Shown in pieces: positions 21,114 through 29,710 of a stretch of DNA of 64,000 nucleotides (position 1 is the first letter of the stretch; each line of letters begins with the position of its first letter). Made by a program: the position numbers and the translations under genes. The notes under the pieces are model-generated. The model searched no databases. It had not been told where the DNA came from and was given only the letters and a program-made list of their open reading frames with translations. Source of the DNA: Closterium sp. NIES-65 (taxonomy: Eukaryota > Streptophyta > Zygnematophyceae > Desmidiales > Closteriaceae); assembly GCA_948144175.1 (NCBI GenBank), contig CANXME010002067.1:248001-312000 (forward strand), given 5' to 3'.

Positions 21114-24100
21114 CTCTGCGTCTGCCTCTGCCTCTGCGTCTGCCTCTGCCTCTGCCTCTGCGTCTGCCTCTGCGTCTGCGTCTGCCTCTGCGTCTGCCTC
21201 TGCTTCTGCCTCTGCGCCTGCCTGTGCGTGTGCGTGTGCGTGGGCGTGTGCTGTGCTTGTGCTTGTGCCTTTTTGCTTACCTGCCAACAGGAGGAGATTC
21301 GGCGCAAGACGGGATACATCATCCAGAGGGCGGAAGGCGTGTATGATGTGAACCCAGACTCTAGAAACGCACCATTTGTGTGCCTCTCTCCCTCCCTATG
21401 CGTGTGTGCCAACAGGAGGACATTCGGCGCAAGACGGGATACACCATTCAGAGGGCGGATGGCCTGAATGATGTGGATGCCACCAACCCCTCATGTGTGT
21501 GCCCCTGCCTCCGCCTCTGCCTGTGTGTGGATGGGCCTTCTGTGTGCATGTGCGTGTGCGGACAGGAGGAGATTCGGCGCAAGACGGGATACATCATCCA
21601 GAGGGCGGAGGGCGTGTACGGTGGGAACCCAGACTCTAGAAACGCACCATTTGTGTGCCTCTCTCCCTCCCTATGCGTGTGTGCCAACAGGAGGAGATTC
21701 GGCGCAAGACGGGATACACCATTCAGAGGGCGGATGGCCTGAATGATGTGGATGCCACCAACCCCTCATGTGTGTGCCCCTGCCTCCGCCTCTGCCTGTG
21801 TGTGGATGGGCCTTCTGTGTGCATGTGCGTGTGCGGACAGGAGGAGATTCGGCGCAAGACGGGATACATCATCCAGAGGGCGGAGGGCGTGTACGGTGGG
21901 AACCCAGACTCTAGAAACGCACCATTTGTGTGCCTCTCTCCCTCCCTATGCGTGTGTGCCAACAGGAGGAGATTCGGCGCAAGACGGGATACATCATCCA
22001 GAGGGCGGAGGGCGTGTATGATGTGAACCCAGACTCTAGAAACGCACCATTTGTGTGCCTCTCTCCCTCCCTATGCGTGTGTGCCAACAGGAGGAGATTC
22101 GGCGCAAGACGGGATACATCATCCAGAGGGCGGAGGGCGTGTATGATGTGAACCCAGACTCTAGAAACGCACCATTTGTGTGCCTCTCTCCCTCCCTATG
22201 CGTGTGTGCCAACAGGAGGAGATTCGGCGCAAGACGGGATACATCATTCAGAGGGCGGATGGCCTGAATGATGTGGATGCCACCAACCCCTCATGTGTGT
22301 GCCCCTGCCTCCGCCTCTGCCTGTGTGTGGATGGGCCTTCTGTGTGCATGTGCGTGTGCGGACAGGAGGAGATTCGGCGCAAGACGGGATACATCATCCA
22401 GAGGGCGGAGGGCGTGTATGATGTGAACCCAGACTCTAGAAACGCACCATTTGTGTGCCTCTCTCCCTCCCTATGCGTGTGTGCCAACAGGAGGAGATTC
22501 GGCGCAAGACGGGATACACCATTCAGAGGGCGGATGGCCTGAATGATGTGGATGCCACCAACCCCTCATGTGTGTGCCCCTGCCTCCGCCTCTGCCTGTG
22601 TGTGGATGGGCCTTCTGTGTGCATGTGCGTGTGCGGACAGGAGGAGATTCGGCGCAAGACGGGATACATCATTCAGAGGGCGGATGGCCTGAATGATGTG
22701 GATGCCACCAACCCCTCATGTGTGTGCCCCTGCCTCCGCCTCTGCCTGTGTGTGGATGGGCCTTCTGTGTGCATGTGCGTGTGCGGACAGGAGGAGATTC
22801 GGCGCAAGACGGGATACATCATCCAGAGGGCGGAGGGCGTGTACGGTGGGAACCCAGACTCTAGAAACGCACCATTTGTGTGCCTCTCTCCCTCCCTATG
22901 CGTGTGTGCCAACAGGAGGAGATTCGGCGCAAGACGGGATACATCATCCAGAGGGCGGAGGGCGTGTATGATGTGAACCCAGACTCTAGAAACGCACCAT
23001 TTGTGTGCCTCTCTCCCTCCCTATGCGTGTGTGCCAACAGGAGGAGATTCGGCGCAAGACGGGATACATCATTCAGAGGGCGGATGGCCTGAATGATGTG
23101 GATGCCACCAACCCCTCATGTGTGTGCCCCTGCCTCCGCCTCTGCCTGTGTGTGGATGGGCCTTCTGTGTGCATGTGCGTGTGCGGACAGGAGGAGATTC
23201 GGCGCAAGACGGGATACATCATCCAGAGGGCGGAGGGCGTGTACGGTGGGAACCCAGACTCTAGAAACGCACCATTTGTGTGCCTCTCTCCCTCCCTATG
23301 CGTGTGTGCCAACAGGAGGAGATTCGGCGCAAGACGGGATACATCATCCAGAGGGCGGAGGGCGTGTATGATGTGAACCCAGACTCTAGAAACGCACCAT
23401 TTGTGTGCCTCTCTCCCTCCCTATGCGTGTGTGCCAACAGGAGGAGATTCGGCGCAAGACGGGATACACCATTCAGAGGGCGGATGGCCTGAATGATGTG
23501 GATGCCACCAACCCCTCATGTGTGTGCCCCTGCCTCCGCCTCTGCCTGTGTGTGGATGGGCCTTCTGTGTGCATGTGCGTGTGCGGACAGGAGGAGATTC
23601 GGCGCAAGACGGGATACATCATCCAGAGGGCGGAGGGCGTGTACGGTGGGAACCCAGACTCTAGAAACGCACCATTTGTGTGCCTCTCTCCCTCCCTATG
23701 CGTGTGTGCCAACAGGAGGAGATTCGGCGCAAGACGGGATACATCATCCAGAGGGCGGAGGGCGTGTATGATGTGGATGCCAACACCACCATTGATGACC
23801 TTGCTGACATTCTCCAAGTCGTGCTGCCTCCCGTGAGTGCTGCTACCCCCCGTGAGTCGTGCTTGTGCTGTCGCCTGTGAGTCGTGCTGCTGCCTGTGAG
23901 TCACTCCGTGAGTCACATTCCCCGCACGTGGTTCAGAAGAGGCCGGAGGGCGGAGGGCGTGTATGATGTGGATGCCAACACCACCGTCGATGACCTGGCT
24001 GACATTCTCCAAGTCGTGCTGCCCCCTGTGAGTGCTGCTTGTGTTGCCTGCCAGTGAGTCACTCTTGTGCTGCAGCCCCTCTTCCCGTGCTTATGTGTGT

Positions 24101-27100
24101 CCTTCCGTGCGCCTGGGCGTGTATGATGTGGATGCCAACACCACCGTGGATGACCTTGCTGACATCCTGCAAGTCGTGCTGCCGCCCGTGAGTCATACCT
24201 GTTCTGCTCGCCAGTGAGTCGTGCTGCTGCCAACCGTGAGTCACTCTTGTGCCTGTGAGTCGTTCTTGTGGTGAGTCACTCTTGTGGTGTTCCTTCTACG
24301 AGACGGTGTCGGGGTTTGTGTGCGGGGCGTTTGGGTAGATACCCGCACGGGAGACACAGACAGATGTGTGTCTCCTCCTTATGTCCACTCTCCCCACGCC
24401 CACAACCTCCTCTGTTTCTCTCTCCCCATCAGAGAGCCTCCTTCTACGAGACGGGTGACACCAAGATCATCAGGCTGCATTTTTCCTGCTTTCTCGGCAC
24501 ATGTATTTTTTGCAGAGAGCTTCCTTTTACGAGACGGTGTCTGGTTTCGTGTGCGAGGCGTTTGGATACATTCCCCGCACGGGGGACACCAAGATAATCA
24601 GGCTGCAGCGGAAGGAGAGCGAGGAGGAGGAGGAGGGCGACGGGGCGGAGGAGGGGGGAGCGGGCGGGAAGGGAGGGAAGGGGCGGGAGAGGGACGGTGG
24701 GGATAAGGGGACGCGTAAGCAGCTGCTGCGATTCCAGCTCGAGGTAACCGGGGTGATGTGGCAGGCATGGGCTTGGGTGGCGCAGTGGGGTGGCGCAGTG
24801 GGGTGGCGCAGTGGGGTGGTGCAGTGGGGTGGCGCATATTTGTGGTGAACTAGCCGCCTTTTGTTGACAAATTCTTGATTGAGCCCCTCTTTCCACGTTT
24901 ACTTGTTGTGAGTTACCTTATAAGTTACCCTTTTCCACCTGCATACATTGATATCTAGCTCAAAATATACCTTTGTCCTTTTCCTCTGCCTCTCGCCTGG
25001 GTGACAGATTTTGTCCGGTAATGCAAGGAAGGTGGTGGCAGTGCGATTCGAAGAGCTGAAAGAGACGGAAGGGGCCAGTGGGGGCGGTGTAAAGGGAAAG
25101 CTTGGTGCAGGGAAGGAAGAGGAGGATATAGAGAAGGAGACAGAGAGGAAGAGAGAGAAGGATAGGGAGCGAGCATTGGTGGAGGAGTGGGAGAGTGAGA
25201 AGAGGAGGGAGGGGAGGAGGAAGGAGAGGATCAGCCAGGAAGTGAGGTCGAGGGGGTTGGGGGAAGTGGGGAGAGGGGAGGGGGAAGGGACGGGCGAGGG
25301 GGAGAGTAAGTGCGAGACGTGTGAGCAGATGAAGCTGGGGAGGGGGAAAGCGGGGGGGGAGGGGGGTGTTACTGGATAGTGAGAGTGAGGGGGAGGAGGG
25401 GGAGGTGCTGATGGGTGGAGGGTGGTTGACAGGTGGAGACGGGGAGGAGGGGGGGTATTCTGAGGGTGTGTTGTATACAGACTCTGATATGGGGGAGAGG
25501 GACGGTGAGAGGGACGGTGTGGGGGAAAGTGGGAGTGAGAGGGGGAGTGGGAAGGAGACTGAGGGTGGGCTCGTGAGAAGAGGAGAGGGAGGTACTTTTG
25601 ATGGTGTGAGGAATGACGGGGTTGGAGGAGAGGAGGAGGAGGATGAGGAGGGTTCGGATGGAGAGGAGTCAGACGGGGACGGAGAGGGGAGGAGGAGGGG
25701 GCAGTCCAGGGGCGGGCTTTACCAGGAGCAGGAAGAGCAGCAGCAGCAGCAGCAGCTGCAGTTGCAGCAGCAACACTCGCAGCAGCAGCAGCAGTTGCAG
25801 CCGGCACAGCAGCAGGCAGCAGCAACAGGGAATGAGGGCTCAGGGTTGGAGCATGGGCCGGCAGGTGCTGGTATGACTACCAGCTACAGCACGAGCAGCT
25901 GCAGCAGCGTCATGGTCAGCAGCAGCAGCAGCAGCAGCAGCATGATCACAACTGGAGGCATGGTAGGAGGGAGTGATTCGCCAGGCAGCAGCAACGGCAG
26001 CAGCTTGGTGCGAGGGGTGGCGTGGCGGGAGGAGGCGGTGACGTGGCGAACTGAGGAGGAGGAGGAAGAATCAGATTACAGCTCAGGGTCTGATGGTCAT
26101 GTGGGGCTGGAGGGGGGCACGGGAGGAGGAGGCGGGGGAGTGAGGGAGTTTGAGGGTGTGGCGATGGCTCAGGAGCAGTACGACCGGTGGGAGGAGAAGG
26201 AGAAGCAGGTGAGGGTTGGCGGCTGCTTGCAGAGGGGCTGGGAGGTAGCACAGGCTAGTTGATATGGGCGAGTTGATATGGGCGAGTTGATTTGTGCGAG
26301 GTGATATGGGCGAGCTGATATGGGCGAGCTGATATGGGCGAGTTGATATGGGCGAGTTGATATGGGCGAGTTGATATGGGCGAGTTGATATGGGCGAGTT
26401 GATATGGGCGAGTTGATATGGGCGAGTTCATATGGGCGAGTTCATATGGGCGAGTTGATATGGGCGAGTTGATATGGGCGAGTTGATATGGGCGAGTTGA
26501 TATGGGCGAGTTGATATGGGCGAGTTGATATGGGCGAGCTGATATGGGCGAGCTGATATGGGCGAGTTGATATGGGCGAGTTGATTTGTGCGAGGTGATA
26601 TGAGCGAGGTGATATGGGCGAGTTGATATGGGCGAGCTGATATGGGCGAGTTGATATGGGCGAGCTGATATGGGCGAGCTGATATGGGCGAGCTGATATG
26701 GGCGAGTTGATATGGGCGAGTTGATTTGTGCGAGGTGATATGGGCGAGCTGATATGGGCGAGTTGATATGGGCGAGCTGATATGGGCGAGTTGATATGGG
26801 CGAGTTGATATGGGCGAGTTGATATGGGCGAGCTGATTTGTGCGAGTTGATATGGGCGAGTTGATATGGGCGAGTTGATATGGGCGAGCTGATATGGGCG
26901 AGTTGATATGGGCGAGTTGATATGGGCGAGTTGATTTGTGCGAGTTGATATGGGCGAGCTGATATGGGCGAGCTGATATGGGCGAGCTGATATGGGCGAG
27001 CTGATATGGGCGAGCTGATATGGGCGAGTTGATTTGTGCGAGGTGATATGGGCGAGCTGATATGGGCGAGTTGATATGGGCGAGCTGATATGAGCGAGTT

Positions 27101-28908
27101 GATATGGGCGAGTTGATATGGGCGAGTTGATATGGGCGAGCTGATTTGTGCGAGTTGATATGGGCGAGTTGATATGGGCGAGCTGATATGGGCGAGCTGA
27201 TATGGGCGAGTTGATATGGGCGAGTTGATATGGGCGAGTTGATATGGGCGAGTTGATATGGGCGAGTTGATATGGGCGAGTTGATATGGGCGAGTTGATA
27301 TGGGCGAGCTGATATGGGCGAGTTGATATGGGCGAGTTGATATGGGCGAGTTGATATGGGCGAGTTGATATGGGCGAGTTGATATGGGCGAGCTGATATG
27401 GGCGAGTTGATATGGGCGAGTTGATATGGGCGAGTTGATATGGGCGAGTTGATATGGGCGAGCTGATATGGGCGAGTTGATATGGGCGAGCTGATATGGG
27501 CGAGTTGATATGGGCGAGTTGATATGGGCGAGTTGATATGGGCGAGTTGATATGGGCGAGTTGATATGGGCGAGCTGATATGGGCGAGTTGATATGGGCG
27601 AGTTGATATGGGCGAGTTGATATGGGCGAGTTGATATGGGCGAGTTGATATGGGCGAGCTGATATGGGCGAGTTGATATGGGCGAGTTGATATGGGCGAG
27701 TTGATATGGGCGAGTTGATATGGGCGAGTTGATATGGGCGAGTTGATATGGGCGAGTTGATATGGGCGAGTTGATATGGGCGAGCTGATATGGGCGAGTT
27801 GATATGGGCGAGTTGATATGGGCGAGCTGATATGGGCGAGCTGATATGGGCGAGTTGATATGGGCGAGTTGATATGGGCGAGTTGATATGGGCGAGTTGA
27901 TATGGGCGAGCTGATATGGGCGAGCTGATATGGGCGAGTTGATATGGGCGAGTTGATTTGTGCGAGGTGATATGAGCGAGGTGATATGGGCGAGTTGATA
28001 TGGGCGAGCTGATATGGGCGAGTTGATATGGGCGAGCTGATATGGGCGAGCTGATATGGGCGAGCTGATATGGGCGAGTTGATATGGGCGAGTTGATTTG
28101 TGCGAGGTGATATGGGCGAGCTGATATGGGCGAGTTGATAAGGGCGAGCTGATATGGGCGAGTTGATATGGGCGAGTTGATATGGGCGAGTTGATATGGG
28201 CGAGTTGATATGGGCGAGTTGATATGGGCGAGCTGATTTGTGCGAGTTGATATGGGCGAGTTGATATGGGCGAGCTGATATGGGCGAGCTGATATGGGCG
28301 AGTTGATATGGGCGAGTTGATATGGGCGAGTTGATATGGGCGAGTTGATATGGGCGAGTTGATATGGGCGAGTTGATATGGGCGAGTTGATATGGGCGAG
28401 CTGATATGGGCGAGCTGATATGGGCGAGTTGATATGGGCGAGTTGATTTGTGCGAGGTGATATGAGCGAGGTGATATGGGCGAGTTGATATGGGCGAGCT
28501 GATATGGGCGAGTTGATATGGGCGAGCTGATATGGGCGAGTTGATATGGGCGAGTTGATATGGGCGAGGTGACACGGGCGAGTTTTCACATTGCCCACTC
28601 CCTCTGCTCCCTCCGCTCTTTCTGCTCTCTCCTCTAACTATGGTTTCTCTTCATTGTGTTTTCTCCGTTGCCGCCATATTCCATTCTCACCAGTGTAATG
28701 TGCCATGTCCCATGTGTTTGTCGGGCAGGTGGAGAGGAGGAGGCAGAGGAGGAAGAGGGAGAGAAGTGAGGCGCAGGCAGAGTTGAGGAGGCAGGCGCTG
28801 GGCATAAGTGGGGGAGCGGACGCTGCCACACAGCTGTCTCTGCACACTGAACCGCTCAGGCTGAGACTCAGCCGCCCAGATGCGATGTCAGAGAGCGAGA
28901 GGGAGTGA
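14176..28908 (+). CDS. CNNM/CorC-like DUF21-CBS plastid protein
   Basis: The protein resembles the plant plastid DUF21/CBS proteins (CBSDUFCH, Arabidopsis At1g55930/At3g13070 type; CNNM/CorC family, linked to Mg2+ transport). Probable exons are 14176-15051, 15712-15809, 16264-16357, 16833-16910, 17176-17279, 17559-17640, 18614-18832, 19583-19646, 20169-20260, 20595-20660, 23716-23832, 24516-24743, 25008-26208 and 28729-28908; phases agree at every junction. The order is a transit-peptide-like N terminus, membrane segments with AFFSMAET and FTEIAPKSIA (DUF21), then EVMTPLVDV...YSRVPVYE (CBS1) and HMAIVLNEYGGTVG with LEDAVEEIVGE (CBS2). A CorC/HlyC-type domain (GYIIQRAEGVYDV...FGYIP) and a long acidic Gln/Ser/Gly-rich tail follow. 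In the tail exon the frame changes by one base near a G-run (25352-25366). Nearly every exon has extra copies in adjacent introns. Confidence 0.85.
15114..15172 (+). repeat. duplicate of the 3' end of CNNM-like exon 1
   Basis: It is preceded by an acceptor (TTCTAG) and followed by a donor (GTACGA). It re-encodes LTAFFSMAETTITTLWSWK with a few changes from the first copy (15000-15051). Confidence 0.85.
15181..15323 (+). repeat. 14-bp tandem repeat, about 10 copies
   Basis: The unit is GCTCAGATCATGCC. It is intronic, directly after the duplicated exon fragment. Confidence 0.95.
15405..15600 (+). repeat. two decayed copies of CNNM-like exon 2
   Basis: Copies at about 15411-15459 and 15535-15598 resemble the start of the exon at 15712 (VRELAEKE...FQLLR). 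Both are truncated, and the second has TAA in place of a Glu codon. Each is preceded by a splice-acceptor-like CAG. Confidence 0.8.
16546..16745 (+). repeat. two partial copies of CNNM-like exon 4
   Basis: Copies at about 16546-16590 and 16689-16748 encode ILLLVFTEIAPKSIA before diverging. The complete exon is 16833-16910. Each copy has its own ATCAG acceptor. Confidence 0.85.
17399..17945 (+). repeat. extra copies of CNNM-like exon 6 on both sides
   Basis: An upstream copy (17399-17448, GREPFVKQKELKLVLR) precedes the real exon 17559-17640. Downstream copies of its 3' half lie at 17758-17805 (with a GTGAGG donor) and, degenerate, at about 17894-17945. Confidence 0.85.
18046..18235 (+). repeat. 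15-bp intronic tandem repeat
   Basis: The unit is CCACCTCCCATTCCC with CAGTT variants, about 12 copies, in the pyrimidine-rich region upstream of the CBS exon copies. Confidence 0.9.
18236..19110 (+). repeat. copies of the CBS1 exon (exon 7)
   Basis: The real exon is 18614-18832. Upstream copies lie at 18238-18380 (frame-broken) and about 18468-18575 (truncated after LMELL). Downstream copies of the 3' half lie at about 18888-18993 (YSHVPVYERRVDNIVGIAHA) and, shorter, 19049-19108. The upstream copies have CAG acceptors, and the first downstream copy ends at a GTGGGA donor. Confidence 0.9.
19819..19961 (+). repeat. direct duplication around an inverted repeat (hairpin)
   Basis: Two copies of an approximately 31-bp block (ATGCAGCCTCTGGAGCACGC...GCCAC, about 19819-19849 and 19931-19961) flank GATAAGTCGAGTTTTGAGT and its complement ACTCAAAACTCGACTTATC. 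This forms a long potential hairpin. Confidence 0.8.
20288..20350 (+). repeat. partial copy of CNNM-like exon 9 (CBS2)
   Basis: It re-encodes IREVHMAIVLNEYGS, diverging after the point equivalent to the real exon's donor. The real exon is 20169-20260. Confidence 0.8.
20432..20549 (+). repeat. 47-bp direct duplication flanking a palindrome
   Basis: Copies at 20432-20478 and 20503-20549 differ at a few bases. They are separated by 24 bp containing TTTTTTAGGCGCCTCAAAAA, a variant of the recurrent palindrome. Confidence 0.9.
20838..21230 (+). repeat. hexanucleotide microsatellite (TCTGCS)n
   Basis: About 65 units of TCTGCC/TCTGCG/TCTGCA/TCTACC lie in the intron just upstream of the exon-fragment array. 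Confidence 0.95.
21288..23832 (+). repeat. 19-copy array of an exon fragment with splice acceptors
   Basis: Nineteen copies of the 5' part of CNNM-like exon 11 (EEIRRKTGYIIQRA) each follow an AACAG or GACAG acceptor. Two unit types alternate irregularly: 125 bp (about 11 copies) and 150 bp (about 7). The final copy, 23716-23832, continues into the full exon (YDVDANTTIDDLADILQVVL). The 150-bp unit is a multiple of three and reads through in frame; the 125-bp unit is not. Copies are nearly identical, so the array is recent or homogenised. Confidence 0.95.
23941..24189 (+). repeat. two copies of the 3' half of CNNM-like exon 11
   Basis: Blocks at about 23945-24027 and 24113-24188 re-encode GVYDVDANTTVDDLADILQV. 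Each ends at a GTGAGT donor like the real exon. Confidence 0.9.
24286..24475 (+). repeat. two decayed copies of CNNM-like exon 12
   Basis: Copies at 24286-24358 (in-frame TAG) and 24430-24475 (internally deleted) resemble the exon at 24516-24743 (ASFYETVSGF...YIPRTGDTK). Confidence 0.8.
26255..28580 (+). repeat. 14-bp intronic minisatellite, about 165 copies
   Basis: The unit is GATATGGGCGAGTT with GAGCT/GAGGT and ATTTGTGCGA variants that recur in longer blocks (for example around 26581, 27952 and 28443), suggesting higher-order duplication. It fills the last intron of the CNNM-like gene. The long reverse-strand open frames across it are artefacts of the repeat. Confidence 0.95.
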
Positions 28909-28944
28909 GGGAGGGTGAGGGGGGAGGAAGGAGTGAGCCAGAGC

Positions 28945-29087
28945 TGAGGAGGCAGAGCTGAGGAGGCAGGCACTGGGCACAGGGAGAGGAGGGGTCGCTG
29001 CCACACAGCTTTCTCTGCATTTTGAAACGCTCAGGCTGAGACTCAGCCGCCCAGATGCACTGTCAGGGAGCGAGAGGGAGTGAGGGA
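28945..29087 (+). repeat. duplicate of the terminal CNNM-like exon
   Basis: This segment repeats the end of the last exon (28780-28908), including AATQLSLH, LRLRLSRPDA and the SERE-stop ending, with several substitutions. Confidence 0.85.
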
Positions 29088-29595
29088 GGGAGCAAGCGGA
29101 AAGGAGAAGTTTGGGAAAGATGGGATGGATGGCAAGCTCTGGTTTCTGAGAATTCTCAAGAACCAACTTAGCTTGGGCATAAGCAGCAGCAAAAACAGCA
29201 GTAGCATAACCAGAACTCTTTTCGGACACAGAAATGCTACTTACCAAGATATTTCTGTTCCCCCCTGTGACGAAATTAGCCAGGCTGATATTGGAGCACA
29301 TTTTTACAGAGTATTGTATGGCCGGTTCAGTTTGATTTGCACAGAGGGCTAGAAATGGCGGTGCTGTGGTGATACGTTCCAATCCTGTTGAATGGCAGAA
29401 AGGCATTGAAGTTGTCGTCCTAGTCATTTGTTTAGTTTCTAGACAATGACCAAGTTCTGACACTGAGAAAGGTGGTTACTGAAAAATTGTTGACATTATT
29501 CGGTGTATCGTTCCAAGATTCAGTTGCTACATGTGCTGATTCCACAAGCTCGAGAAACATTAGCGCGTATGGGCCCAACCCTCAAGGTGTTGGTA
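29088..29595. other. intergenic, CNNM-like gene to dNK gene
   Basis: No gene was recognised. It should contain the CNNM-like 3' UTR and the upstream region of the deoxynucleoside kinase gene. Confidence 0.5.
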
Positions 29596-29620
29596 TTTCG
29601 CGCCATTCGTATTTCGCGCC
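29596..29620 (+). promoter_or_regulatory. pair of E2F-like sites upstream of the dNK gene
   Basis: TTTCGCGCC occurs twice, at 29596-29604 and 29612-29620, about 90-115 bp upstream of the kinase ATG. TTTCGCGCC matches the E2F/DP consensus (TTTSSCGC), known in promoters of S-phase and nucleotide-metabolism genes in plants and animals. Function here is inferred. Confidence 0.6.
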
Positions 29621-29710
29621 CTTTTCATGATCGCCCACAGGAAGTATCGTGTCCACCACGCCTCTACTTTAGCCAGCTAATCTCCTTTCCTCCGCGCCGC
29701 GTCTCTCCCC

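Noticed and set aside
20804-21351. Ser-Ala, Leu-Pro and Ala-Glu repeat proteins on both strands
   Set aside because: They are translations of the (TCTGCS)n microsatellite in an intron.
26428-28598. Two ~715-residue reverse-strand open frames (HINSPISTRPYQLA repeats)
   Set aside because: They are produced by the 14-bp minisatellite, whose three-unit period is 42 bp and stop-free. There is no non-repeat coding sequence and no gene context.
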